Positions 23,217 through 30,172 of a DNA stretch of 64,000 bases are shown one piece after another. Numbering within the stretch: position 1 is the first letter of the stretch; every line of letters begins with the position of its first letter. A model generated the notes under the pieces. It saw only the letters and a list, made by a program, of their open reading frames with translations. It was not told the DNA's origin and did no database searches. The stretch spans positions 1 through 64,000 of the forward strand of contig NZ_JBFDAE010000014.1 of NCBI RefSeq assembly GCF_040720935.1. Reading direction: 5' to 3'. The stretch comes from Jejuia sp040720935. GTDB lineage: Bacteria; Bacteroidota; Bacteroidia; Flavobacteriales; Flavobacteriaceae. Position numbers and translations under genes: made by a program.

Positions 23217-23636
23217 ATGGCAACAAATAGAACATTTACAATGCTTAAACCAGATGCAGTTGAAAAAGGGCATATTGGTGCAATATTAGAAAAAATTTCG
23301 GCTTCAGGTTTTAGAATTGTAGCTATGAAATTAACTCAGATGACTACGACAGATGCTGAAGCATTTTACGCGGTACATAACGAACGTCCGTTTTTTGCAG
23401 ATTTAGTAGAATATATGACACGCGGGCCAATTGTAGCGGCAATCTTGGAAAAAGAAAATGCAGTTGCAGATTTTAGAACATTAATTGGAGCTACAAATCC
23501 TGCTGATGCGGCAGAAGGTACGATCCGTAAATTATATGCAGATTCAATTAGTGAAAATGCCGTACACGGAAGTGATAGTGATGATAATGCGGCTATAGAA
23601 GGTGCTTTTCACTTTTCTGGTAGGGAACAGTTTTAG
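23217..23636 (+). CDS. ndk: Nucleoside diphosphate kinase
   Basis: A 139-residue kinase that balances nucleoside triphosphate pools by transferring the gamma phosphate through a phospho-histidine. Family landmarks are NRTFTMLKPDAVEKGHIG at the start, RPFFADLVEYMTRGPIVAAIL and the active-site segment NAVHGSDSDDNA, where the His is phosphorylated. It is full length, with a clear own promoter and a hairpin 11 bp after the stop. Confidence 0.97.
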   Translation: MATNRTFTMLKPDAVEKGHIGAILEKISASGFRIVAMKLTQMTTTDAEAFYAVHNERPFFADLVEYMTRGPIVAAILEKENAVADFRTLIGATNPADAAEGTIRKLYADSISENAVHGSDSDDNAAIEGAFHFSGREQF

Positions 23637-23647
23637 ATAAGATTGTC

Positions 23648-23680
23648 AACCTGCGAGGTCTTTTTTTGACCTTGTAGGTT
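23648..23680 (+). terminator. ndk terminator / CCTGCGAGGT repeat
   Basis: AACCTGCGAGGTC (23648-23660), a loop of seven T, GACCTTGTAGGTT (23668-23680): a 13-bp stem with two G-T pairs. A related partial copy lies at about 23695-23719 and another at 18512-18542, so it is also a dispersed repeat. Confidence 0.65.
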
Positions 23681-23722
23681 TATGAAATTTATATCTACAA
23701 GGTTTTTAAAAACTCGCAGTAA

Positions 23723-23768
23723 AAAACAAAGAAAGCCCGCAACATTTGTTGCGGGCTTTCTTTGTTTT
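23723..23768. terminator. Bidirectional terminator between ndk and the cold-shock gene
   Basis: A perfect 21-bp stem (left arm 23723-23743, right arm 23748-23768, core AAAGCCCGCAAC / GTTGCGGGCTTT) with loop ATTT. A runs on the left and T runs on the right let it stop transcription from both sides. Confidence 0.92.
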
Positions 23769-23853
23769 AGAAAAATGTAGTTTCCCGTGCTCACGGGAAT
23801 GACAAATTTATTTGAACATCTGAGATAAAAATCTCAGATTGTCTTTTTTGCAA

Positions 23854-24045
23854 TTAGATTACTTTCACGTTTACCGCGTTTAATCCTTTTCTGCCTTCCT
23901 GAAGATCAAATTCAACGTTATCGCCTTCGCGAATTTCATCGATTAATCCTGAAATGTGAACGAAATGTTCTTTGTTTGAACCTTCTTCTGTTATAAATCC
24001 GAACCCTTTAGAATCGTTGAAGAATTTTACTGTTCCTGTACTCAT
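23854..24045 (-). CDS. Cold-shock domain protein (CspA family), copy 1
   Basis: A 63-residue single cold-shock domain (OB fold) that binds single-stranded RNA and DNA. RNP1-type KGFGFI (residues 13-18) and RNP2-type HFVHIS (27-32) are present. The protein starts MSTGTVKFFNDSKGFGFITE and ends with GRKGLNAVNVKVI. It differs from the copy at 24541-24732 at only a few positions, all in the first 40 residues. It is transcribed leftward, with a possible TACTTTTG box 38 bp before the start. Confidence 0.95.
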   Translation of the reverse strand: MSTGTVKFFNDSKGFGFITEEGSNKEHFVHISGLIDEIREGDNVEFDLQEGRKGLNAVNVKVI

Positions 24046-24082
24046 GTTTTAAAATATTAAATTATTAATACTTAATAGTAAG

Positions 24083-24090
24083 CAAAAGTA
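24083..24090 (-). promoter_or_regulatory. Possible -7 box for cold-shock copy 1
   Basis: Read leftward this is TACTTTTG, matching TAnnTTTG, 37 bp before the start codon, leaving a leader of about 30 bases. No TTG is seen at 19-21 bases. Confidence 0.4.
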
Positions 24091-24181
24091 ATGCCATGTT
24101 TGGAAAATACTCCTAAAGTATTTTCTCAAAGAAGATTTAGAAAATTGGCATAATAATAATAATCGATATATCTTTAAATCC

Positions 24182-24402
24182 ACTAGTGTCCGATTGAATT
24201 TCACTCCTAAGGAGCTTTATAACATGTTTTGCTTTGGTCTATAGAGATTACGCTCCTCTGGAGCTAAAAAAATCCCATAGTGATGGAATCTTTGTATCAA
24301 AAAGATAAGAACTAAAAAATAAGCCCCAACGGGGCGACATCTTAAAAACAGCTTATTTGGTAAGAGTAAGAGGTTTCTAAGTTTTTTTTATCGGATACTA
24401 AT
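24182..24402. mobile_element. MITE-like element with internal hairpins
   Basis: The left end ACTAGTGTCCGAT (24182-24194) and the reverse complement of the right end, ATTAGTATCCGAT (24390-24402), agree at 11 of 13. TTTAAAT occurs just outside both ends (24173-24179 and 24405-24411) and could be a target duplication. Inside are short palindromes CTCCTAAGGAG (24204-24214), GCTCCTCTGGAGC (24252-24264) and GCCCC-AAC-GGGGC (24323-24335). There is no coding capacity. ACTAGTGTCCGAT resembles the ends of some Bacteroidota insertion sequences, from memory. It lies in the 495-bp gap between the two cold-shock genes. Confidence 0.55.
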
Positions 24403-24486
24403 AATTTAAATAGATACTAGCTATAAGTTAAAAATCCTTTCTATCGCAGTTCCTTCCCTTTGGCAAGGTTAGGATGGGACATAAAA

Positions 24487-24515
24487 AAAGTCTATCAAAT
24501 AAATGATAGACTTTT
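24487..24515 (-). terminator. Terminator of cold-shock copy 2
   Basis: AAAAGTCTATCA (24487-24498) and TGATAGACTTTT (24504-24515) form a 12-bp stem. Read leftward it is followed by TTT and TATG, 26 bp after the cold-shock stop codon. Confidence 0.9.
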
Positions 24516-24540
24516 AATTGTAATTGTTAAAAGTATATTC

Positions 24541-24732
24541 TTAGATTACTTTTACGTTTACGGCGTTTAATCCTTTTCTACCCTCTTGTAGATCGAATTC
24601 TACTGCATCACCTTCACGAATTTCATCGATAAGTCCTGAAATGTGTACGAAATGTTCTTTGTTGTTGTCATCTTCAACGATAAATCCAAATCCTTTAGAA
24701 TCATTGAAAAATTTTACGGTACCTTTACTCAT
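24541..24732 (-). CDS. Cold-shock domain protein (CspA family), copy 2
   Basis: A 63-residue cold-shock domain nearly identical to the gene at 23854-24045. It begins MSKGTVKFFNDSKGFGFIVE, with the same EHFVHISGLIDEIREGD and the same C-terminus GRKGLNAVNVKVI. The frame is open for ten more codons upstream, but the start at 24732 matches the paralogue exactly. It has its own TATATTTG box and terminator. The pair is a tandem duplication now separated by a MITE-like element. Confidence 0.95.
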   Translation of the reverse strand: MSKGTVKFFNDSKGFGFIVEDDNNKEHFVHISGLIDEIREGDAVEFDLQEGRKGLNAVNVKVI

Positions 24733-24759
24733 TGTATTTGTATTAAAATATTTAAGCCA

Positions 24760-24767
24760 CAAATATA
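24760..24767 (-). promoter_or_regulatory. Possible -7 box for cold-shock copy 2
   Basis: Read leftward TATATTTG, a good match to TAnnTTTG, 27 bp before the chosen ATG. This supports the start at 24732, since the longer frame would begin inside the promoter. A TTG is present but at 15 instead of 19 bases. Confidence 0.5.
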
Positions 24768-24806
24768 CTACATTTTATAATACAATATTAGTTTTTATTA
24801 AAAATT

Positions 24807-25103
24807 TTATCTCAAAACCAATTTCTTAACAATTTCCTTACCTAGCTCCTCATTAAGCATGGTAATTATTTTTTGTGTGCCATAAGTTAATTCTTCTCGA
24901 AGTACGCTAGAACTTAATTGAATATAAAGTGTGTCGCGCTCTAATTTAATGGAAGTCGTGTAATTATTAACGCCATTACCCATTAATTTTGCCCATGCTT
25001 CGGCTACATTAACTTTGTTTAAACCTTTTTCTAGTTTGTTGGTTTCTACAAATTCTTTTAATGCGTCGCTTATGCTTATGTGTTCGTTGTTGCGTTTTGC
25101 CAT
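24807..25103 (-). CDS. DUF721 (DciA-like) protein
   Basis: A 98-residue DUF721 protein. The family is related to DciA, a loader of the replicative helicase DnaB in bacteria lacking DnaC. The N-terminus MAKRNNEHISISDALKEFVE and the motif VAEAWAKLMGNGVNNYTTSIKLERDTLYIQLSSSVLREEL are typical. In Flavobacteriia this gene commonly sits next to recF. Here about 2.1 kb of accessory genes separates them, all read leftward. A direct role in replication is inferred from the family. Confidence 0.85.
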   Translation of the reverse strand: MAKRNNEHISISDALKEFVETNKLEKGLNKVNVAEAWAKLMGNGVNNYTTSIKLERDTLYIQLSSSVLREELTYGTQKIITMLNEELGKEIVKKLVLR

Positions 25104-25121
25104 GTTTAACTTTTAAGAAAT

Positions 25122-25335
25122 TAACGGTTTTGTATAGCTGCATTGGCTACGGTCTCGGCTATGAGTAGTTGCGTGGTTTAGCACTTAACTTTGCATGTAC
25201 ACACCAAACTGAAAATAGGCTGCACCCCAATGATTAGACAAATTTATAATTAATTTTGATTTTAAAACAAACTGAAAATCGTCATTTTAACCGAAATTGC
25301 GAGTTGTGCAAGGTTACCATTGTTGTGTGCAGTTT
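25122..25335 (-). repeat. Cassette-like intergenic element E1
   Basis: Read leftward, it begins immediately after the toxin stop codon with AACTGCACACAACAATGG and ends with CTATACAAAACCGTTA (25137-25122). The last part matches the end of E2 (ATATACGTAACCGTTA) closely. About 214 bp, no gene. The ends are conserved and the body is not. Confidence 0.5.
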
Positions 25336-25635
25336 TTATTCGGTCATTCTTTTCTTTAAATCCACTCTTTCGTGCAGTATTCTCGTGATTTCCACATAAT
25401 TTTTATCCAACGTTCTGTAAAATATTATGTGTCGGTTTGCTTTAACACCGAGAAGTTGCTTTGATATTCCTTTGTAGTTTTTTCCTAAATCTGGGTTTTC
25501 CGCAATTTCCCCACAATTAAAAATCAGTTCATCGTAATATTTGTCAGCCTGTTTTTCAGACCAAACCTCAAATGTGTAATCCCAAATCTTCGATAAATCT
25601 TCAACAGCTTTGTTGGTCAGTTTATATTCAGCCAT
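25336..25635 (-). CDS. ParE/RelE-family toxin
   Basis: A 99-residue type II toxin of the ParE/RelE fold: MAEYKLTNKAVEDLSKIWDYTFEVW, then KQADKYYDELIFNCGEIAENPDLGK, GISKQLLGVKANRHIIFYR and a final strand with ITRILHERVDLKKRM. These are the usual ParE landmarks (Gly-x-Arg-x-His strand, RILHERVD). It overlaps the upstream antitoxin gene by eight bases, so the pair is co-translated. ParE toxins generally act on DNA gyrase. The stop codon abuts the E1 element. Confidence 0.9.
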   Translation of the reverse strand: MAEYKLTNKAVEDLSKIWDYTFEVWSEKQADKYYDELIFNCGEIAENPDLGKNYKGISKQLLGVKANRHIIFYRTLDKNYVEITRILHERVDLKKRMTE

Positions 25636-25879
25636 TCGAGTGCTTTTTGGCTTTCAAAGATTCTAAATGTTTTTTTGGGTCAAAATCGTGAGCAATTCCG
25701 CTATCGATTCCTTCTTGTATTGCGTTTTTTAAAGCAATCACTTTACTTTCTTCTTCTTCTAAAAGTCTTAATCCAGCACGAATAACTTCACTAACGTTTT
25801 TAAACCTTCCTTCACTTATTCGGTTTTGAACGAATTGGTCAAAATAATTTCCGAGCGATATTGATGTGTTTTTGCTCAT
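25628..25879 (-). CDS. ParD-family antitoxin
   Basis: An 83-residue antitoxin with an N-terminal ribbon-helix-helix DNA-binding part (SISLGNYFDQFVQNRISEGRFKNVSEVIRAGLRLLEEEE) and a C-terminal toxin-neutralising tail (GIAHDFDPKKHLESLKAKK). It is the first gene of the pair. A palindrome over the promoter (25900-25918) is the likely operator for autoregulation by the toxin-antitoxin complex. Confidence 0.9.
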   Translation of the reverse strand: MSKNTSISLGNYFDQFVQNRISEGRFKNVSEVIRAGLRLLEEEESKVIALKNAIQEGIDSGIAHDFDPKKHLESLKAKKHSNG

Positions 25880-25895
25880 TTGACATAAATTTATT

Positions 25896-25925
25896 CAAAT
25901 ATACCAAAAATTGGTATAACAGCAA
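25896..25925 (-). promoter_or_regulatory. parDE promoter and operator
   Basis: Read leftward: TTG (25925-25923), 19 bases, TATATTTG (25903-25896). A perfect inverted repeat TATACCAA-AAA-TTGGTATA (25900-25918) covers most of the spacer and runs into the -7 box. Binding of the ribbon-helix-helix antitoxin there would block RNA polymerase. Confidence 0.75.
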
Positions 25926-25956
25926 AATCTTGCTCAAATGTCTTGTCCTGAAATAT

Positions 25957-26095
25957 GCTAACGGTTACGTATATGAAATGTTGCGTGTTTGTGTGCGAGG
26001 ATTTTCCGAAGGAAAATCAGAAGCTAGCAAACAAAGCAACTCACATTGGTTAAGCATAAAATAGCAATTTTTTATATACAATGTTAGCCACAGTT
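25957..26095 (-). repeat. Cassette-like intergenic element E2
   Basis: Read leftward, it begins with AACTGTGGCTAACATTGTAT, which includes the last codons and stop of the TPR lipoprotein gene, and ends with ATATACGTAACCGTTAGC. The outer ends GCTAAC...GTATAT and their complement form an inverted pair. A small hairpin ATTTTCC-TTC-GGAAAAT is inside (about 26003-26019). About 139 bp. Confidence 0.5.
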
Positions 26096-26683
26096 ATTTT
26101 TGTAGGTTTTATAAAAGTTTTCATATTGAGTTCTTAATTCAGAATCGGTCTTCATACTTTTAGATTTATCCAATAATTCTTTGATTTTAGTGCAATCCAG
26201 TCCGTCATTAAAATACATCAAAGCTAGATAGAAATTGGCGTAAGAAATCCAATAATCAGAATCACAATTCCGAATCATTTTATTTAGGATATTTTTTCCT
26301 TTGTCAAATTCCGCTAATGTTAAATAAGTCCGTGATTCATTAATATAATTTGGCCAATAAATTGGGTCTAATTCTCGCCCTTTTTTAAAATACTCAATTG
26401 CTTGTTCGTATTTTCTTTGAGTTGCAGAAGTCGTTCCTAATTCGTTATAGGTTATTGGATGTTGCTCAATTTTTAATGAGGATTGAAAATAAACCATCGC
26501 TGAGTCATATTCCATTTTTTGATATTTTTCAAGTCCTTTATCATAAAGAGATATTGCAGAATCGTTTTCGATATTCTGTTGTATTTCGGTATACGGATTA
26601 TGTTTTTTTAAAGGGCCTCGCTTTTCGGTTTCCGATTTACAGGAAAAGACTAATAGTATAATTAAAATCGAAAAGTATTTCAT
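26084..26683 (-). CDS. TPR-containing lipoprotein, unknown function
   Basis: A 199-residue predicted lipoprotein (MKYFSILIILLVFSC, lipid on the Cys) with tetratricopeptide-like helices: LYDKGLEKYQKMEYDSAMVYFQSSL, TYNELGTTSATQRKYEQAIEYFKKG and INESRTYLTLAEFDKGKNIL, then a C-terminal helical part with two Cys. TPRs mediate protein contacts. No enzyme motif is seen. It is an orphan in the accessory island between recF and DUF721, and its last four codons and stop lie inside element E2, as gene ends do in cassette arrays. Confidence 0.75.
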   Translation of the reverse strand: MKYFSILIILLVFSCKSETEKRGPLKKHNPYTEIQQNIENDSAISLYDKGLEKYQKMEYDSAMVYFQSSLKIEQHPITYNELGTTSATQRKYEQAIEYFKKGRELDPIYWPNYINESRTYLTLAEFDKGKNILNKMIRNCDSDYWISYANFYLALMYFNDGLDCTKIKELLDKSKSMKTDSELRTQYENFYKTYKNNCG

Positions 26684-26707
26684 TTAGTAATATTTGGCTT
26701 TAATTGT

Positions 26708-26730
26708 GGCTAACAATTGTGTAACAGTTA
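26708..26730 (-). repeat. Minimal cassette-like junction E3
   Basis: Read leftward AACTGTTACACAATTGTTAGCC, starting within the stop of the broken toxin gene. It combines the start word of E1/E2 (AACTG...ACAA) with the GTTAGCCAC word seen in E2 and lacks any body. It may be a collapsed copy. Confidence 0.35.
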
Positions 26731-27035
26731 TTTTTGTGGAACAGTCAATTTACTTGGGGCTTGTCTTGTATCAAACAACCGTAATATTTCAATATTGCTG
26801 TTATTTGATATTCTGTAATATAATGTATTGTGTTTAGTTATAATGATTTTTCTAATTAGTAAATTCTGATTTATGATAGGAAATATTTCTGGGTCTCTAA
26901 GTATGTAATCAACAGTCTCATCTATTTTATTTAGGAACTGGTCAATTATTTTTTTATTCCATTTTTTTCTAAGTATTCTAGAATTTTTTCTAAATCTTAA
27001 TCAGAAGCAGGAGACCAAATGACTTGTTTAGCCAT
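26728..27035 (-). pseudogene. Broken ParE/RelE-like toxin gene
   Basis: The minus-strand frame starts MAKQVIWSPASD, then meets TAA at codon 13 (26997-26999), continues DLEKILEYLEK, and shifts frame at a run of seven A's. After the shift it continues WNKKIIDQFLNKIDETVDYI, the strand LIRKIIITKHNTLYYRIS and IEILRLFDTRQ, a typical RelE/ParE ending, to a stop at 26728-26730. One extra A would restore 103 codons. The gene thus has one nonsense and one frameshift lesion and should be inactive. It overlaps the antitoxin remnant by eight bases, as in intact pairs. Confidence 0.8.
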
Positions 27036-27210
27036 GAGCGTACTTGGTTCTATGCTTTGAAATTACCGCTTTATAGGGTTTTCCTTCTTCATTATTTAGT
27101 TGTTCAATCCCAAGTTTTAGAACTCCTTTTTGAGCTTCATTCAAGTTGTCCCATTAAGCCGCTTCGAATCGTTTTCCTTTTAAGTAAAAATATAAAATCA
27201 ATGGTAAATA
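27028..27210 (-). pseudogene. Antitoxin remnant paired with the broken toxin
   Basis: The minus strand ends with WDNLNEAQKGVLKLGIEQLN, then NEEGKPYKAVISKHRTKYAHG and a stop overlapping the toxin start. This is the toxin-binding tail typical of a Bacteroidota antitoxin group. A stop codon (27154-27156) stands just before the Trp, and the N-terminal part upstream is not a convincing DNA-binding domain. The gene is truncated or decayed. Left limit is certain, right limit is approximate. Confidence 0.6.
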
Positions 27211-27249
27211 CACTATAACAATGTGCTTTTATTTATCAAAGAGACTATT

Positions 27250-28329
27250 CTACAACTTAAAAACCTCATAACTTTGATGCACCTGCTTCACAGCATCTTC
27301 GGTTCTATCGGCATGTGTATCACTGATAAATAGTTGTCCGAAGTTTTCATCATCAACCAATTTAATAATTTGTGCTACACGTTGTTCATCTAGTTTGTCA
27401 AAAATATCATCCAATAATAAAATAGGATTCACACCACATTGGGCTTTTATAAAATCAAACTGCGCTAATTTTAAAGCAATTAAAAATGATTTCTGTTGCC
27501 CCTGACTTCCGAATTTTTTAATTTGATGCCCTTCAATATTAAACACCAAATCGTCTTTATGAATCCCAACGCTGGTATAATGTAATGCCTTATCTTTATT
27601 GATGCTTCTGTTTAATAAGGTATTTAAGTCATCTTCAAATAAATGACTTTCATACACTAATTCTACGGCTTCATTGCCATTACTTATCGCTTCATAACGC
27701 GACTTAAAAATCGGGATAAATTCTTTTAAAAAGGCATCTCGTTTTTCAAAAATAACAGTTCCGTAGTCCGTTAATTGCGTATTGTAAATTTCTAAAGTGT
27801 CCTTATTAAAGGTATGGTTTAAAGCGAAATATTTCAACAATGCATTCCGCTGTGCGAGTACCTTATTATAATTTATCAATTGCGATAAGTACTTTTTATC
27901 ACTTTGCGAAATAACGCTATCTATAAACTTTCGGCGTGTGCTACTACCTTCAATAATTAAATCTCTATCTGCTGGCGAAATAATAACTAGCGGTAAAAAC
28001 CCAATGTGCTCGCTGAATTTCTCATATGCTTTGCCGTTGCGTTTTATGACTTTTTTTTGTCCGCGTTTAAGGCTCACGATTATTTTTTCATTTTTATCGT
28101 CTTTAATATACTCACCACTCACTACAAAAAAATCTTCGTCGTGCTTTATATTTTGGGTAGCCACAGGATTAAAATAACTTTTTCCGAAGGATAAATGGTA
28201 AATAGCGTCTAGTATATTGGTTTTTCCAACGCCATTATTTCCAACAAAACAGTTTATTTTTTCGTTGAAATTGAAGGATTGACTTTCAAAATTTTTATAG
28301 TTTACTAACGAAAGTGATTTTAAAATCAT
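27250..28329 (-). CDS. recF: DNA replication/repair protein RecF
   Basis: A 359-residue SMC-like ATPase that loads RecA at gaps with RecO and RecR. Walker A GNNGVGKTN (residues about 30-38), the signature region KKFGSQGQQKSFLIALKLAQ near 280 and Walker B NPILLLDDIFDKLDEQR near 305 are all intact. The N-terminus LKSLSLVNYKNFESQSFNFN is standard. It is divergent from the TPR membrane-protein gene (112-bp gap), and its 3' side borders the accessory island. Confidence 0.96.
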   Translation of the reverse strand: MILKSLSLVNYKNFESQSFNFNEKINCFVGNNGVGKTNILDAIYHLSFGKSYFNPVATQNIKHDEDFFVVSGEYIKDDKNEKIIVSLKRGQKKVIKRNGKAYEKFSEHIGFLPLVIISPADRDLIIEGSSTRRKFIDSVISQSDKKYLSQLINYNKVLAQRNALLKYFALNHTFNKDTLEIYNTQLTDYGTVIFEKRDAFLKEFIPIFKSRYEAISNGNEAVELVYESHLFEDDLNTLLNRSINKDKALHYTSVGIHKDDLVFNIEGHQIKKFGSQGQQKSFLIALKLAQFDFIKAQCGVNPILLLDDIFDKLDEQRVAQIIKLVDDENFGQLFISDTHADRTEDAVKQVHQSYEVFKL

Positions 28330-28412
28330 GGAGATAGGAACTCAAAGCGGGTTTAATTCAAAAATATAGCAAAATAACAAATAAATAGCCTTTTAAATCA
28401 GAAGAAAAATTA

Positions 28413-28420
28413 TATTTTTG
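28413..28420 (+). promoter_or_regulatory. Possible -7 box before the TPR membrane protein
   Basis: TATTTTTG fits TAnnTTTG, 21 bp before the chosen ATG at 28442. This supports the choice of 28442, since an earlier in-frame ATG at 28418 lies inside the box. Confidence 0.5.
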
Positions 28421-28441
28421 CGCGATATTAATTTTGAAGCT

Positions 28442-29212
28442 ATGGCAACTTATAATAAAAGAGGATACAAACCAAAAAACAAAGCAGAGAAGGAGCAGAA
28501 CATCGAGGAAGGCTCTACTACTGCAGAGGTTTTTAACACGCTGGATGAAACTGCTTCTAAAACAGAAGCGTTTGTTGCCAAAAATCAAAAATACATTTTT
28601 GTGATTATTGGTCTTGTAGCAGCTGTGGTTTTAGGATCGTTGGCGTATAAGGAATATGTGGCGAAACCAAAGCAATTGAATGCTATGAACGATATGTTTC
28701 AAGCACAAAAATTCTTTAACGAAGCTGTAAATGGTGTCGCAAAAGATTCTCTATTTAACCTTGCATTAAACGGAGGCGAAGGTAAATTCGGAATGCTGGA
28801 TATTATTGAGGAATATAGCGGAACGCAAGCGGCAAATCTAGCAAACTACTATGCGGGTACTGCGTATTTAAGGTTGAAGGATTACAAGAATGCAGTTTCT
28901 TATTTAAGTGAATTTGAAAGTGAAGATGAAATATTAGCACCTTTAGCAAAAGGAAATATTGGCGATGCGTTTGTACAATTAAACCAGCCTGAAGATGCTT
29001 TTGAATATTACGAAAAGGCAATTGCAATGCGAGATAATGGCTATACAACGCCTATGTATTTATACAAGGCAGGTGCTCTAGCTTTAGAACTAGGAAAAGC
29101 TGATAAAGCATTATCTTATTTTAAACGCATAAAAGACGATTATCCAAATTCTAGCGAAGCATCTACAGTTGATGTATTTATTGGAAAAGCAGAAGTTTTG
29201 GCAAGTAAGTAA
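28442..29212 (+). CDS. Membrane-anchored TPR protein (YfgM-like)
   Basis: A 256-residue protein from the ATG at 28442: a charged cytoplasmic N-terminus (MATYNKRGYKPKNKAEKEQN), one membrane span (about 52-70, YIFVIIGLVAAVVLGSLAY), then periplasmic tetratricopeptide repeats (YYAGTAYLRLKDYKNAVSYL, GNIGDAFVQLNQPEDAFEYY, YKAGALALELGKADKALSYF). The layout matches the YfgM/TPR_21 group, which associates with the Sec translocon and periplasmic chaperones. It is first in a rightward run, 12 bp before ribH. The exact partner here is not evident. Confidence 0.85.
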   Translation: MATYNKRGYKPKNKAEKEQNIEEGSTTAEVFNTLDETASKTEAFVAKNQKYIFVIIGLVAAVVLGSLAYKEYVAKPKQLNAMNDMFQAQKFFNEAVNGVAKDSLFNLALNGGEGKFGMLDIIEEYSGTQAANLANYYAGTAYLRLKDYKNAVSYLSEFESEDEILAPLAKGNIGDAFVQLNQPEDAFEYYEKAIAMRDNGYTTPMYLYKAGALALELGKADKALSYFKRIKDDYPNSSEASTVDVFIGKAEVLASK

Positions 29213-29224
29213 AACCATCGTAAC

Positions 29225-29710
29225 ATGGCAACTGCAAATAAAAATTTATCCGATTACGATAAAACCACAATCCCAAACGCGAAGAACTTTCGGTTTGGGA
29301 TTGTTGTTTCAGAATGGAATGATACCATTACAGAAGGCCTTTATGAAGGTGCTTATAATACACTAATTGAAAATGGTGTTGAACCTTCGAATATTATCCG
29401 TTGGGATGTTCCAGGAAGTTTCGAGTTAATTTACGGCAGTAAAAGAATGCAAGAACAGATGGTAAATGCCGTGATTGCAATAGGTAGTGTGATACAAGGC
29501 GAAACCAAACATTTCGATTTTGTTTGTGAAGCCGTTTCTCAAGGCATTAAAGACCTGAACGTCATCCATGAAACACCAGTAATTTTCTGCGTACTTACCG
29601 ATAATAATCTGCAACAAGCCGAAGAACGCTCAGGCGGAAAACACGGTAATAAAGGTACGGAAGCTGCCGTTGCTGCTATAAAAATGGCGGATTTACGGGA
29701 GAATAGTTAG
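29225..29710 (+). CDS. ribH: 6,7-dimethyl-8-ribityllumazine synthase
   Basis: Penultimate enzyme of riboflavin synthesis, condensing the ribitylamino-uracil with dihydroxybutanone phosphate. The 161 residues contain GIVVSEWNDTITEGLYEGA, the substrate-loop VPGSFELIYGSKRM, AVIAIGSVIQGETKHFDFV with the catalytic His, and GNKGTEAAVAAIKMADL. Full length, with a 12-bp gap from the TPR gene. No other riboflavin genes are near, as is usual in Flavobacteriia. Confidence 0.97.
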   Translation: MATANKNLSDYDKTTIPNAKNFRFGIVVSEWNDTITEGLYEGAYNTLIENGVEPSNIIRWDVPGSFELIYGSKRMQEQMVNAVIAIGSVIQGETKHFDFVCEAVSQGIKDLNVIHETPVIFCVLTDNNLQQAEERSGGKHGNKGTEAAVAAIKMADLRENS

Positions 29711-29743
29711 TTTACAGTTTCAGTTTTCAATTACAAGTATTTT

Positions 29744-29815
29744 AATCCGTGAAAATCTGTGGAATCCGTGTCTTTTTTCTCTGTGAACCTCTGTGTTCCT
29801 CTGTGAAACTCCGTG
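29744..29815. repeat. Dispersed intergenic word, copy 2, plus CTCTGTG tandem words
   Basis: 29744-29770 is the reverse complement of 12981-13007 with one mismatch. It is followed by repeated words CTCTGTGAACCTCTGTG, TTCCTCTGTG and AACTCCGTG. Similar CTGTGAATCTCC and CCAGAGAACCACAGAG words occur at 35098-35190. Nothing in the 217-bp gap looks coding. Confidence 0.6.
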
Positions 29816-29927
29816 AAATAATATCTTTATTTCAGAATTCACATCACATTTTGTTAACAATTTTTAGCAGTTCAATCCTATATTTCTAGGCATTTTTAAG
29901 TATTTTTGATAGCTAAGCATAATACAA

Positions 29928-30155
29928 ATGTTTAAACAGCGAAAACATAAAACTTTTACCTATAAATCACGGCTTTCAAAAGAAAATGATGAACTTAAAG
30001 ACGGTGATGAAACAAAAGATTTTGCTTCAAGATGGCGCAAAGCACAAACAGGAGATAAAAGAAAATTAAGAGGCGGAATGTCTATGACCTTTTTAATCTT
30101 GGCTTTGGTATTATTATTGATTTGCATGTACTTGATAGAAAAAAATTACATGTAA
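29928..30155 (+). CDS. Small tail-anchored membrane protein, paralogue 1
   Basis: A 75-residue protein: a basic, polar N-terminal part (MFKQRKHKTFTYKSRLSK, then RWRKAQTGDKRKLRGGM) and one C-terminal membrane span (SMTFLILALVLLLICMYLIE). No family with known function. Such proteins follow ribH in many Flavobacteriia and are sometimes mislabelled riboflavin synthase subunit beta because of that position. The next gene has the same architecture. It lies 18 bp before it. Confidence 0.7.
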   Translation: MFKQRKHKTFTYKSRLSKENDELKDGDETKDFASRWRKAQTGDKRKLRGGMSMTFLILALVLLLICMYLIEKNYM

Positions 30156-30172
30156 CTTAAAACTTAGAAATC

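Noticed and set aside
25122..26730. True integron cassettes with attC sites
   Set aside because: The elements lack the RYYYAAC and GTTRRRY core sites and no integrase gene is in the window, so only the layout is cassette-like.
27024..27218. Plus-strand 64-codon frame over the decayed toxin-antitoxin region
   Set aside because: It is the antisense of the antitoxin remnant, which has recognisable antitoxin residues on the minus strand.
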